Shown here: positions 24,538 to 33,037 of the stretch, one piece after another | How the letters are laid out: each line of letters opens with the position of its first letter | How positions within the stretch are numbered: position 1 is the stretch's first letter | DNA from: Thermodesulfobacteriaceae bacterium | GTDB taxonomy: Bacteria; Desulfobacterota; Thermodesulfobacteria; Thermodesulfobacteriales; Thermodesulfatatoraceae | NCBI GenBank assembly: GCA_015494065.1 | Contig: WGCA01000017.1 | Span: forward strand, 1 to 61,294 | Direction: 5' to 3' | Length of the DNA stretch: 61,294 bases | Translations under genes and position numbers: made by a program | The notes under the pieces: generated by a model | What the model was told of the DNA's origin: nothing | Database searches by the model: none | The model's input: only the letters and a program-made list of their open reading frames with translations

Positions 24538-26621
24538 CAGACCAGCCTCACCGTTTCATGGATTTCGACTTGAACCTGGGCCGGGATCTCCGCCTGGGAA
24601 ATGACAGCTGCCTGAGGCAAAGAACGCTCTATCAAGCGCCGGAGGTGGCGCCGGGAAACCGGCCCGGAAAGAAAGACGGGATCAAAACCACGGGCGGCCA
24701 GTCGTTCTGCCGCCTGGCTGCAGGCCGCCACTATGCGGCTGCCTATCTTCGGGTCAAGGGTCAGGAAGACCCCCTGATCGGTCCGCTGTAAGGCACGCCT
24801 TATCGCTTCTTCGATATCTTCCCCGATGGCCACGGCGTGGAGACGACCATCTGCCGCAAGATAGGGTTTCACGATGGCCCGGGCCAAACGCTGCCTCACG
24901 TATTCCGTAAGGAGGTCCGGATCCTTTATTTGCTGGCCGTAGTCAGCGATGGTCTCAACGATGGTAAGGAGATCCCTTATGGATACCCTTTCCCGGACCA
25001 GGTTGTGCAAAACCTTCTGGACCACCCCTAAGTTTACGGTGTTTAAGCATTCTTCCACCGCCTTAGGATAATGTTTGGCCAGGGCGTCCAAGAGTCTCTG
25101 TACTTCCTGACGCCCCAGGAGCTCTTCGGCATTATTTTTAATGACCTCCGCCAGGTGGGTGATGATGACGGTGGAAAGATCCACCACGGTGTAGCCGGCA
25201 AGCTCCGCCTCTTCTTTCTTTTCTTCCGGGATCCAGAGGGCCGGTAAACCAAAGGCGGGCTCAGTAGTGGGAATGCCTTCGATCTTTTGCTTAACGTCTC
25301 CGGGATCCATGGCGAGCAGATGCCCTGGCATGAGTTCCGCCCGCGCCACCTCCACCCCTTTGATCAAGATCACGTATTCCCCGGGCTTGAGTTGCAAATT
25401 ATCCCGTACGTGAAGAGGAGGTACGATGAGCCCCATCTCCTGGGCGAACTGACGCCTCATAGTACGGATCCGCTCCAGCAGATCGCCCCCCTGGGCCTCG
25501 TCCACCAGCGGGATGAGGGCGTAACCCACTTCAAGTTCCAGGATGTCCACCACCAGCAGGTCCTCGACTACGTCCGGGGCCTTAGTCTCCTCTGGAGGAA
25601 TGGTTTCTTTTTCTTCGGTCTTTTCCTCAAGTTCTTTCCTGGTGCGATAGGCCACGTAGGCCAGGCCCATAAAGAAGAGGGCCAAGACGGTAAAAGGGAC
25701 CGTGGGCAGACCGGGCAAGAGGCCGAAAAAGAATACGATGGCGGCGGCCAGGGCCAGGGCCTCTGGGCGGGTGGCGAATTGGCGGGCGAAATCTTGACCC
25801 ATACTGGCTTCCGCCGCCGCGCGGCTGATAATAATGCCCGCAGAGGTAGAGACGATAAGGGCCGGGATCTGGGAGACCAGCCCGTCGCCGATGGTAAGCA
25901 GGGTGTAGCTTTCAGCCGCTTGGGTCAAAGAAAGACCTTTCTGGACCGAACCGATGATAAGGCCGCCAATGACGTTGATGGCCATAATGATAAGGCCGGC
26001 GATGGCTTCACCGCGCACAAACTTGCTCGCCCCGTCCATGGCCCCGTAAAACTCGGCTTCTTTGGCGATCTCTTCCCGGCGCCGTTTGGCCTCGGTTTCG
26101 TCGATGAGGCCGGCGTTTAAATCGGCGTCGATGGCCATCTGTTTGCCGGGCATGGCGTCCAAGGTGAAACGGGCCGCCACCTCCGCGATACGTCCGGCTC
26201 CCTTGGTGATCACGACGAAGTTTATGATCACCAAAATGGCAAAGACGATGGCCCCTACTACGTAATTGCCCCCCACCACAAACTGGCCAAAACTCTTGAT
26301 CACGTGGCCCGCCGCCGAAGGCCCTTCGTGGCCGTGAAGCAGGATAAGCCTGGTGGAAGCCACGTTTAAAGAGAGACGAAAGAGGGTGGTAACCAACAGA
26401 AGGGCGGGGAAGGCTGTAAAATCAAGGGGTTTCCTGATGTACATGGACATCAAAAGGATCAATAAGGCCACGCTGAAACTGAGAGAAATAAGGAAGTCCA
26501 TGAGATAGCGGGGGAGAGGAAAGACCATAATGGTCAAGATGCCCACCACCCCGGCGGCCACCACCAAATTGGTCGGATCTAAGGCCACGTTTCTGGGTAA
26601 AATCAAGGTCTTTTCAGCCAT
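24537..26621 (-). CDS. flhA: Flagellar export gate protein FlhA
   Basis: A 694-residue inner-membrane component of the flagellar type III export gate. About eight N-terminal helices carry the FHIPEP-family segment (FTLDAMPGKQMAIDADLNAGLIDE, approximate 150-175), followed by a large cytoplasmic domain from about 340. The linker (GKELEEKTEEKE type) is acidic. Start and stop overlap flhB and flhF by one base each, indicating coupled translation. Confidence 0.97.
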   Translation of the reverse strand: MAEKTLILPRNVALDPTNLVVAAGVVGILTIMVFPLPRYLMDFLISLSFSVALLILLMSMYIRKPLDFTAFPALLLVTTLFRLSLNVASTRLILLHGHEGPSAAGHVIKSFGQFVVGGNYVVGAIVFAILVIINFVVITKGAGRIAEVAARFTLDAMPGKQMAIDADLNAGLIDETEAKRRREEIAKEAEFYGAMDGASKFVRGEAIAGLIIMAINVIGGLIIGSVQKGLSLTQAAESYTLLTIGDGLVSQIPALIVSTSAGIIISRAAAEASMGQDFARQFATRPEALALAAAIVFFFGLLPGLPTVPFTVLALFFMGLAYVAYRTRKELEEKTEEKETIPPEETKAPDVVEDLLVVDILELEVGYALIPLVDEAQGGDLLERIRTMRRQFAQEMGLIVPPLHVRDNLQLKPGEYVILIKGVEVARAELMPGHLLAMDPGDVKQKIEGIPTTEPAFGLPALWIPEEKKEEAELAGYTVVDLSTVIITHLAEVIKNNAEELLGRQEVQRLLDALAKHYPKAVEECLNTVNLGVVQKVLHNLVRERVSIRDLLTIVETIADYGQQIKDPDLLTEYVRQRLARAIVKPYLAADGRLHAVAIGEDIEEAIRRALQRTDQGVFLTLDPKIGSRIVAACSQAAERLAARGFDPVFLSGPVSRRHLRRLIERSLPQAAVISQAEIPAQVQVEIHETVRLV

Positions 26622-27685
26622 CAGTTAACCTTCCCCTTGAGGCGATAAACGTAAGCCAATACCTCGGCCACCGCCTGGTAAAGTTCCTGAGGGATAAAGC
26701 CTCCTACCTCCACGTCCCGGTAAAGGGCCTGGGCTAAGGGAGGATTCTCTACCACCGGTACGCCGGCCTCCTCGGCGATCTCTTTTATCCGCTGAGCGAG
26801 GTGCCCCTTTCCTTTTGCCAGGACCTGGGGAGCCGGCATCTCCTTTAGCTCGTATTTGAGCGCCACCGCGTAATGGACGGGGTTGGTGATAACCACGTCC
26901 GCCTTGGGTACTTCGGCCATCATCCGCTTCTGGGCCATGGCCCGTTGAATCTGGCGAATTTTGCTTTTGACCCAGGGGTCTCCCTCAGTCTGCTTGAGTT
27001 CTTCCTTGAGCTCTTCTTTGGTCATGCGCAGCTGTCTTTCTGTTTCCCAGCGCTGGAAAAGGAAGTCGAGGATGGCAAGCACCGCTAAAGCCAGAAGGGT
27101 CTTAAAAAACAGGTTGCGGGCCAGCACGAATAGTACCCGCCCCAGTTCCGGCACCTCGGCCCGGGCCAATAAAAGGACCCTTTCTTTCTCGGAGTCCACC
27201 ACCAGATAAGCCACGTAAGAAATCAAAAGGAGTTTCAGAACGGACTTGAGGAGTTCCACCAGGGAGGGCAGGGAAAAGAGCCGCTTAAACCCTTTGATAG
27301 GGTCTATCCTTTCGGCCTTGGGTACCAAGGTCTCCCAGGCCGCAAGCCCGCCCGTCTGGAGATAGAAGGAAAGGAAGGCCACGGGGAGCAAGATGGCCCA
27401 GAGGGGCAAAAGGGCTTTAAGCCCCAGTTTGACCGCCAACTCTAAGAGGCCCTGGGCGGAACGCTGGTCAAGGCCTCTTTCGGGAAAACCAAGAAATACC
27501 CGCCAGAGGCTGAAAAGCTGCCCCAGCATGTAACTGCCTCCCATCACCAGGGAAAGAAGGCTTCCCGAGAGCACGGCCACCGCCGCCACCTCCCGGCTCT
27601 TGGCCACCTGACCACGCTTGCGCGCCTCTTCCCGTCGCCTAGGCGTAGGCTCTTCTGTCTTTTCCTGAAGGGTCTCTTCCGCCAC
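26621..27685 (-). CDS. flhB: Flagellar export specificity-switch protein FlhB
   Basis: A 354-residue export gate subunit with four membrane helices and a cytoplasmic autocleaving domain. The cleavage motif NPTH reads NPVH (268-271), in VVITNPVHYAVAL. The catalytic Asn and Pro are kept, so self-cleavage is still expected, with altered P1' residue. The N-terminal EKTEEPTPRRREEARKRGQVAKS is diagnostic. It is followed by flhA with a one-base overlap. Confidence 0.96.
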   Translation of the reverse strand: MAEETLQEKTEEPTPRRREEARKRGQVAKSREVAAVAVLSGSLLSLVMGGSYMLGQLFSLWRVFLGFPERGLDQRSAQGLLELAVKLGLKALLPLWAILLPVAFLSFYLQTGGLAAWETLVPKAERIDPIKGFKRLFSLPSLVELLKSVLKLLLISYVAYLVVDSEKERVLLLARAEVPELGRVLFVLARNLFFKTLLALAVLAILDFLFQRWETERQLRMTKEELKEELKQTEGDPWVKSKIRQIQRAMAQKRMMAEVPKADVVITNPVHYAVALKYELKEMPAPQVLAKGKGHLAQRIKEIAEEAGVPVVENPPLAQALYRDVEVGGFIPQELYQAVAEVLAYVYRLKGKVN

Positions 27686-27687
27686 GC

Positions 27688-28473
27688 TTAACCCCTAAAG
27701 AATTTCATGACAAAGGGCATAAGCCCCACGGCCCGACCGTAAGCCGGGGCCAGAATCTCGCCCAAAAGTTCGAGTGTTAGCCCGAAAAAGAAGAGCCCCA
27801 CCGCGATGGTCAAAGGAAAACTGACGATCATCACGTTTATCTGGGGCACAAAGCGGCTAACAATCCCCAGGGCAAACTGGATCAGGAGCAATATGACCAG
27901 GGCCGGGGCCATTACCTTAAGCCCCAGGCTGAAAAGCACTGCTCCTTTCAGGGACAGGAATTCAAAAAGGGAGCGCTTTAGCACCAGCGTGCCCAGGGGA
28001 AGGAGTCTAAAGCTCTCTCCCAGCCCCAGTAAGAATAAATGGTGCAGGTCAAGGACCAGAAAGAGTAACAGGGCCACCAGATAGGCAAACTGAGAAAGCA
28101 CCGGCGCCTGGACCCCGGTGGCGGGATCAAGGACGTTGGCCACCCCAAAACCCATCTGAAAGCCCAGCAACTGCCCGCCAAACTGGACCCCCGCAAAGAT
28201 AAGGCGGACAAAAAAGGCCAACGCCACCCCCAGCATGGCCTCGGTTAAGGCCACCCAGAGGAAGGACCAAGTGTCTTTCGGAACCATGGCCTCCGGCAGG
28301 GCCAGGGGGGCAAGGATCAGGGCCAAAATCAAGGCCAGAGAGGCCTTGATCGTCAAAGAGACCATGCGGCTGCCAAAAACCGGCAAAAAAGTCACCAGGG
28401 CTGCGGTCCGCACCAGCACCAGGGCGTATACCACGGCGTAACGGGCCAAAAAGGCGTAAAAATCCCCTTTCAT
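27688..28473 (-). CDS. fliR: Flagellar biosynthesis protein FliR
   Basis: A 261-residue multi-spanning export gate subunit. FVRLIFAGVQFGGQLLGFQMGFGVANVLDP is the family signature, and QINVMIVSFPLTIAVGLFFF the C-terminal helix pair. ATG 28473 overlaps the fliQ stop as ATGA; a 22-residue longer reading would lie inside fliQ and has no hydrophobic start, so it is rejected. Confidence 0.95.
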   Translation of the reverse strand: MKGDFYAFLARYAVVYALVLVRTAALVTFLPVFGSRMVSLTIKASLALILALILAPLALPEAMVPKDTWSFLWVALTEAMLGVALAFFVRLIFAGVQFGGQLLGFQMGFGVANVLDPATGVQAPVLSQFAYLVALLLFLVLDLHHLFLLGLGESFRLLPLGTLVLKRSLFEFLSLKGAVLFSLGLKVMAPALVILLLIQFALGIVSRFVPQINVMIVSFPLTIAVGLFFFGLTLELLGEILAPAYGRAVGLMPFVMKFFRG

Positions 28474-28739
28474 TTCAGGTACCCCGGGATCCCCTCGATA
28501 ATTTGGGTGGTAAAGGCGATCATTTTGTGCATGATCCACGGAAAAGAAAGGAGCAGCGCCACCAGCACCGCCACGATCTTGGGCACGAAGGTAAGGGTCA
28601 TCTCCTGGATTTGGGTAACCGCTTGGAAAATGCTGATGACAAGACCCACCACCAGCCCTGCCGCCAACATAGGCAGCGACACCAAAAGGGTGAGCTCTAT
28701 CGCTTGCCGGGCCAAACCCAAAACCAGACTATCCGTCAT
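28470..28739 (-). CDS. fliQ: Flagellar biosynthesis protein FliQ
   Basis: An 89-residue protein with two membrane helices. SLPMLAAGLVVGLVISIFQAVTQIQEMTLTFVPKIVAV is the family core with the conserved QIQEMTL loop. It forms the export gate with FliP and FliR, which flank it. Confidence 0.96.
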   Translation of the reverse strand: MTDSLVLGLARQAIELTLLVSLPMLAAGLVVGLVISIFQAVTQIQEMTLTFVPKIVAVLVALLLSFPWIMHKMIAFTTQIIEGIPGYLK

Positions 28740-28751
28740 CTTCCCGCTCCT

Positions 28752-29492
28752 TTAAGCAAAACTCCTGACCAAAGAACCCACGAGCAAGTTCCAGCCATCC
28801 ACCAGGACAAAGAGCAAAATCTTAAGGGGCAATGAGACCATGATAGGGGGCAGCATCATCATCCCCATGGAAAGGAGGACGCTCGCCACCACCATATCAA
28901 TGACCAAAAAAGGGATGTAAAGGAGAAAGCCGATCTCAAAGGCCGAACGCAGCTCACTGATCATAAAGGCCGGGATTAAGGTCAGGGTCTGGACGTCTTC
29001 CCTATCCTCCGGTCGGGGGGCGTGGGCGAGTTTGATCATGAGGGCCAGGTCCTTCTCCCGGGTGTTGCGAAACATAAATTCCCTAAAGGGCTTGAGCGCA
29101 CTCTTAAAAAACTCCTGGTCACTTATTTCTCCGTCCAAATAAGGTCTCACGGCCTGCTGATAGGCCTCGTTGAAAACCGGGGCCATTATGAAAAAGGTGA
29201 GGAAAAGGGCGAGAGCAATAAGGATCTGGTTGGGCGGAGTCTGCTGGGTCCCCAGGGCGTGACGGAGCAGGGAAAAGACCACCGCCAGGCGAGTGAAGGA
29301 AGTGATCATGAGCAAAAGGGCCGGCGCCACGGAAAGCACCGTAAGTAACAACAGGATCTGGAGCACAGTGGCCATTTGTTCCGGGCCTTTGGCCTGTTCC
29401 AGGCCTAGACGAACCGTGGGCAGCGTCAAGGCAAAGGCCCAGGAAGGAAAGAAAACCAGTAAAAAGCTCAGCCTAAGAAGCCTGATCATCAT
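28752..29492 (-). CDS. fliP: Flagellar biosynthesis protein FliP
   Basis: A 246-residue protein with a cleavable signal peptide (about 1-22, ending SWAFA) and export-gate helices. SFTRLAVVFSLLRHALGTQQTPPNQILIALALFLT and the C-terminal GMMMLPPIMVSLPLKILLFVLVDGW are diagnostic. It overlaps fliO by 20 bases. A second Met one codon downstream could also be used. Confidence 0.96.
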   Translation of the reverse strand: MMIRLLRLSFLLVFFPSWAFALTLPTVRLGLEQAKGPEQMATVLQILLLLTVLSVAPALLLMITSFTRLAVVFSLLRHALGTQQTPPNQILIALALFLTFFIMAPVFNEAYQQAVRPYLDGEISDQEFFKSALKPFREFMFRNTREKDLALMIKLAHAPRPEDREDVQTLTLIPAFMISELRSAFEIGFLLYIPFLVIDMVVASVLLSMGMMMLPPIMVSLPLKILLFVLVDGWNLLVGSLVRSFA

Positions 29493-29742
29493 CCTTTCCG
29501 AGTTTACAGATGAGTCTGGGCCCCCCTTCCCCGAGCCCGATCAAAAGTTTCTCCCCTTCCACCTCGAGGAGAAAAAGCTGGGCCCGGTGAGAAAGAGACC
29601 TTAGCGCCAGGATCTTGATCCCTTCAGCTCCCGGCCCCTGGCTTAGCCTGGTCTTGCGCAGGAGCCACAGGAAAAGCACCACCCCGGCACACAAAAAGAG
29701 CGCCGTACCGATTACCCTGAGGTAAAGCGCCAGGTCGTTCAT
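29473..29742 (-). CDS. fliO: Flagellar assembly protein FliO
   Basis: An 89-residue protein: one N-terminal membrane helix (about 10-28), then a small cytoplasmic beta domain, IKILALRSLSHRAQLFLLEVEGEKLLIGLGEGG, typical of FliO/FliZ. It assists FliP complex assembly. Sequence is weakly conserved in this family; position between fliN and fliP supports the call. Confidence 0.88.
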   Translation of the reverse strand: MNDLALYLRVIGTALFLCAGVVLFLWLLRKTRLSQGPGAEGIKILALRSLSHRAQLFLLEVEGEKLLIGLGEGGPRLICKLGKDDDQAS

Positions 29743-30293
29743 GACCCCAGTTGCCTCACCCTCTCCTGAGGAGAGATGATTTCCGTAAGCCTTACCGCAA
29801 ACCGGTCGTTGACCACCACCACTTCTCCCCGGGCCATGAGGCGCTGATTGACGTATATTTCTGCCGGCTCGCCGGCCAGTTTGTTCAGTTCGATGATGGA
29901 GCCTTGAGAAAGCTTGAGGAGATCATTGATGATCATTTTGGTGCGCCCGATTTCAACCGAGATTTCAAGAGGGATATCCAGGATAAACTCAAGGCTGGGG
30001 TGACCATCTTCCCCCGGCTCACTCTGGCGAAACTCTTCAAAAGAGGGTTCCGCCGCAGGGGGGGCTTCCTTTTTTGGCTCTTCGGCCCCCTTTTCTTCGG
30101 TTTGGGGTTGGGCCTCCTGGGCCTCTTTCAAGGCCTCCTCCCACTGGGCCAGAAGGTCTGCTTCCGCCTCACCCGTGGCCTCCTGTTCCTGGGCCGCCTC
30201 TTTTGGTTGTTCGTCTTTTTCTTCCGAGGCCTTTTCTTGCGCTTCCTGATTCAAAAGGGCGTCAATGTCGTCTTGCCTGAGTTCTTCACCCAT
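29739..30293 (-). CDS. fliN: Flagellar switch protein FliN with FliM-like N-terminus
   Basis: A 184-residue C-ring protein. The SpoA domain is C-terminal (about 105-180; EFILDIPLEISVEIGRTKMIINDLLKLSQGSIIELNKLAGEP). The N-terminus MGEELRQDDIDALLNQ closely copies the CheY-binding peptide of FliM (MGEILSQEEIDALLSG), as in FliY proteins. A Glu/Gln/Ala-rich linker joins the two. Its start is 3 bases after fliM. Confidence 0.95.
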   Translation of the reverse strand: MGEELRQDDIDALLNQEAQEKASEEKDEQPKEAAQEQEATGEAEADLLAQWEEALKEAQEAQPQTEEKGAEEPKKEAPPAAEPSFEEFRQSEPGEDGHPSLEFILDIPLEISVEIGRTKMIINDLLKLSQGSIIELNKLAGEPAEIYVNQRLMARGEVVVVNDRFAVRLTEIISPQERVRQLGS

Positions 30294-30296
30294 CTC

Positions 30297-31274
30297 TTAC
30301 TCCTCTTTGACGAAATCAATGACCCGGATGGCTTTACGCCCCCGGTAAAGACCAAGCTCCCCGAGGATCTTTTTTAACCCGGCAATGTAGACCGGCAGGG
30401 GCTGTTCTATCTTGGTATCGAGCTGAATAATGTCCCCCTCTTCCAGATCCAAAAGTTCGCGCCCGGTGACTTCCGCCGCCCCCAGGGGGACCAGCAGCTC
30501 TACCGCTACCGAGCGGATGATTTCTTCCAGCTGTTGCCGCCAGTAAGGGTCTGCGTCCTCATCGCTTTGGAAAGGAGAGTAAAGTTTGGCCTTGACCGGC
30601 TGCAGGGTCCCCAGCCCGTAACAGAGGAGGAGCTCTCCCTTTAAGTCCTCCAGTTCCAGGTTAAAGGGACAGACCACCACCGTTTCGTCTGGTTGCATCA
30701 CCCGGGCAAACTGGGGGTTAATTTCGCTGCGCACGTACTGGGGCTTTATGGGATGGATACCGCGCCAGGCCTTTTCCAGTTCCTGAAGGGCGGCCTCCAC
30801 CACCCGCTTGATGAGCCTCTGTTCGATGTGGGTAAATTCCCGGCCCTCGACCCGGGTCATCCTCCGCCCGCTACCCCCCAAAAACCGCTCCACAAAGGCA
30901 AAAACCAGGCGGCTTTCTATATTCATGAGGCACTGGCCCCTTAACGGCTCAAGGCGGAAGAGGTGGAGTGAGGCCGGCACGGGAATGCGGTTCAGAAATT
31001 CTTTAAAACGTTCCATCTTGATGGGCAGCGCCACGATATCCACCACCTCTCGCAACATCGAAGAAAGGGTGCCCCGAAAACCCCGGGCGAAATAATCGTT
31101 CACCACCTCAAGGCCGGGCATCTTGAGCCGGGCCGAGACCGTATAGTTACGAAAATCAAAGGGTTTTACGTCTTCTTCGGCGTAAGCCGGCTCTTGAGGG
31201 GTGGTATCTACTTCCCCCTGGTCAATACCGCTTAAAAGGGCGTCAATTTCTTCTTGGGATAGGATCTCTCCCAT
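30297..31274 (-). CDS. fliM: Flagellar motor switch protein FliM
   Basis: A 325-residue C-ring protein. The N-terminal EILSQEEIDALL (3-14) is the phospho-CheY docking peptide; the middle CheC-like domain includes FLGGSGRRMTRVEGREFTHIEQRLIKRV; the C-terminal SpoA domain (about 245-320) contains LVPLGAAEVTGRELLDLEEGDIIQLDT. It lies directly after fliL in the standard order. Confidence 0.97.
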   Translation of the reverse strand: MGEILSQEEIDALLSGIDQGEVDTTPQEPAYAEEDVKPFDFRNYTVSARLKMPGLEVVNDYFARGFRGTLSSMLREVVDIVALPIKMERFKEFLNRIPVPASLHLFRLEPLRGQCLMNIESRLVFAFVERFLGGSGRRMTRVEGREFTHIEQRLIKRVVEAALQELEKAWRGIHPIKPQYVRSEINPQFARVMQPDETVVVCPFNLELEDLKGELLLCYGLGTLQPVKAKLYSPFQSDEDADPYWRQQLEEIIRSVAVELLVPLGAAEVTGRELLDLEEGDIIQLDTKIEQPLPVYIAGLKKILGELGLYRGRKAIRVIDFVKEE

Positions 31275-31276
31275 AA

Positions 31277-31768
31277 CTACTGCACCACAAACTGGGTAAA
31301 GTAGATATTTTTGACGCTATTGGCCCCGAGCAGGTCATTTAATTTGCGGATAAGCTCCAGCCTAAGCTCAAGTTTCCCCTCCGGGGAAAGCATCTCTTCT
31401 ACGGTCTTGCTGGAAAGGACCATGATGATGGCGTCGTTTATCTGCGGAATCCTTTCGTTGGCCTTCTGGTAGGCCTCGTCATTACGAAATTCCAGGGTGA
31501 TCTTGGCACGCAAATACCGGTGCCCCGTGGGATCAGCCAAATTTACGATAAAGGGGTCAAGCTGGAGGAAAGGGCCCACCTCGGGCTCTGGTGGTGGCTG
31601 TGTCTTTTCTTCCTCTGGAGGAGGTTCACTCTTGGCAAAAAGGAAGAAATAGGCCCCGCCCCCTACCCCGGCCAGGAGCACGACCCCGATAATGATCAAG
31701 AGGAGGAATTTCTTGCCTCCCTTTTTCTCCTCACCTTCCTTGGCCGCTTTTTTTTCCTTGTCCGCCAT
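31277..31768 (-). CDS. fliL: Flagellar basal-body protein FliL
   Basis: A 163-residue stator-associated protein. A short Lys/Glu-rich cytoplasmic tail is followed by one membrane helix (about 22-43) and a periplasmic domain: FLQLDPFIVNLADPTGHRYLRAKITLEFRNDEAYQKANERIPQINDAIIMVLSSKT. It is the first gene of the long flagellar operon and sits 28 bases downstream of a sigma-54-like promoter with a good AAAGGAGG Shine-Dalgarno sequence. Confidence 0.95.
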   Translation of the reverse strand: MADKEKKAAKEGEEKKGGKKFLLLIIIGVVLLAGVGGGAYFFLFAKSEPPPEEEKTQPPPEPEVGPFLQLDPFIVNLADPTGHRYLRAKITLEFRNDEAYQKANERIPQINDAIIMVLSSKTVEEMLSPEGKLELRLELIRKLNDLLGANSVKNIYFTQFVVQ

Positions 31769-31795
31769 GGGAAACCTCCTTTGAGCCCTTCTTTC

Positions 31796-31811
31796 TGCAA
31801 GGAAAATGCCA
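31796..31811 (-). promoter_or_regulatory. Sigma-54-like promoter of the flagellar operon
   Basis: The minus strand reads TGGCATTTTCCTTGCA, matching 10 of the 12 defined RpoN positions with correct GG-GC spacing. It sits 28 bases before the fliL ATG. Sigma-54 control of middle flagellar genes is known for polar flagella (FleQ/FlrC systems). This site would head the transcript that includes fliA. Confidence 0.7.
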
Positions 31812-31889
31812 AAGACAAAAAAGGTTTTCGGGACGCGTTTTGGGAGGGAAGAGATGGGATCTGCTTCTTTAAGGGCTTAAGGTGTCAAT

Positions 31890-32399
31890 CTATTGACTTA
31901 GGGCTCCTTCCAGTTGGAGAAGCCTTCTTTTTATGGCCAGCCCCTGAGAGAAACCGGTCAATCCCTTGGTACCGACAATTCTATGACAGGGCACCAGGAT
32001 GGGAACAGGATTCCTGGCCAAGGCCTGCCCCACGGCCCGATAGGCCCTTGGCCGGCCGATAGTGCGGGCCAGCCAGCCGTAGGAACGTACCTCTCCGTAA
32101 GGGACCTGAGAGGCCGCCTGCCATACCTGGCGCTCAAAGGGTGTTCCCAGGAGCACGTAAGGAAAGGTTGGAGCCTTATTACGCCCCGTCAAATAGGAAG
32201 CGATTTCTTTCTCCAAGGGAGCCACCAACGAGGCGGGGGCCGCAGTGAACTCAACCGAAGAAAAGTGCCTTTTAAGACGCCGAAGAAAAGAAGCCTCGGG
32301 GAAGGCCTTGAAGTTGAGGTGCCACAGGCGGCCTTCCCGGTCCAGGAGGGCGGTGAAGAAAAGACCCCCACAGCTAAAGTGGCCTTTTAAGAATTTCAT
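31890..32399 (-). CDS. ogt: Methylated-DNA--protein-cysteine methyltransferase
   Basis: A suicide repair protein removing alkyl groups from O6-methylguanine. Its 169 residues include the active-site PCHRIVG with C138, preceded by the helix-turn-helix VWQAASQVPYGEVRSYGWLARTIGRPRAYRAVGQALARNP. The N-terminal domain is degenerate, as usual for Ogt. It overlaps the precorrin-2 dehydrogenase gene by 4 bases. Confidence 0.95.
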   Translation of the reverse strand: MKFLKGHFSCGGLFFTALLDREGRLWHLNFKAFPEASFLRRLKRHFSSVEFTAAPASLVAPLEKEIASYLTGRNKAPTFPYVLLGTPFERQVWQAASQVPYGEVRSYGWLARTIGRPRAYRAVGQALARNPVPILVPCHRIVGTKGLTGFSQGLAIKRRLLQLEGALSQ

Positions 32400-33037
32400 C
32401 CCTCAAAAGGGAGGGCCAAGGATTGAGCCAGGGCCTTGACAAGGTCCCGCTCGCCCCTTTTGAGCCAGAGGGGGATAGGGGCCAAGACCAGTTGCTCAAA
32501 AAGCTTTTGCCTTTCGGCCTCGGGAAGTTCCCGGGCCAGTATCTCTTTGCGCCAGGCCGCCATAAGTTCCAAATATTCGGCGTATTCCGGCCCAAAAAGT
32601 TCTTCTAACTGTTCTCGTAAACGTTTGGCCAGGGCAGGACTGGCCCCAGAAGTGGAGATCGCGATCTGAAGCCTACCCCTCTTTACCACCGAGGGTACGA
32701 TAAAGGAACAGAGGGCCGGTTTGTCCACCACGTTGCAGAAAATCTTTCTTTCTTCTGCCTCAGCAAATACCTCCTCCTGGACCTGGGGGTCGTTGGTGGC
32801 CGCGATCACCAAAAAGGCGTCTTTAAGATCTCCTGAACGATAAGGGCGCTCTTCCCAGATAATCTTCCCCTCCCGGGCGAGGGTCTTGATCCTTTCGGTT
32901 ACTTCAGGGGCGATAACTTTGATCCGGGCCCCGGCCTCCAAAAGAGAGGTGATCTTTCTTTCGGCCACCGGCCCGCCCCCTACCACCACGCAGAGCTTCT
33001 GTTCCACCTTCAAAAAAATAGGATAATATAGGGACAT
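32396..33037 (-). CDS. Precorrin-2 dehydrogenase / sirohydrochlorin ferrochelatase (CysG N-domain)
   Basis: A 213-residue NAD-dependent enzyme oxidising precorrin-2 to sirohydrochlorin, and in many homologues inserting iron. [34 protein letters not shown] (approximate 3-36) is the Rossmann start; [41 protein letters not shown] is the active-site region. ATG 33037 has a GGAGGT Shine-Dalgarno sequence; a longer in-frame reading to 33142 lies inside the divergent gene and is rejected. It feeds siroheme to sulfite reductase and to the Ahb heme route (see 36119). Confidence 0.93.
   Translation of the reverse strand: MSLYYPIFLKVEQKLCVVVGGGPVAERKITSLLEAGARIKVIAPEVTERIKTLAREGKIIWEERPYRSGDLKDAFLVIAATNDPQVQEEVFAEAEERKIFCNVVDKPALCSFIVPSVVKRGRLQIAISTSGASPALAKRLREQLEELFGPEYAEYLELMAAWRKEILARELPEAERQKLFEQLVLAPIPLWLKRGERDLVKALAQSLALPFEG
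33022..33027 (+). promoter_or_regulatory. -10 box for deoC-rnhA fusion, possibly leaderless
   Basis: GATAAT (5 of 6 to TATAAT) ends 8 bases before the ATG at 33036, so transcription would begin at or next to the start codon. The -35 region is poor. The box lies inside the 5' coding part of the divergent precorrin-2 dehydrogenase gene. Confidence 0.4.

Noticed and set aside
32400-32400. Full CysG with SAM methyltransferase domain
   Set aside because: Only the N-terminal dehydrogenase/ferrochelatase part is encoded; the next gene is ogt, so there is no broken cysG.
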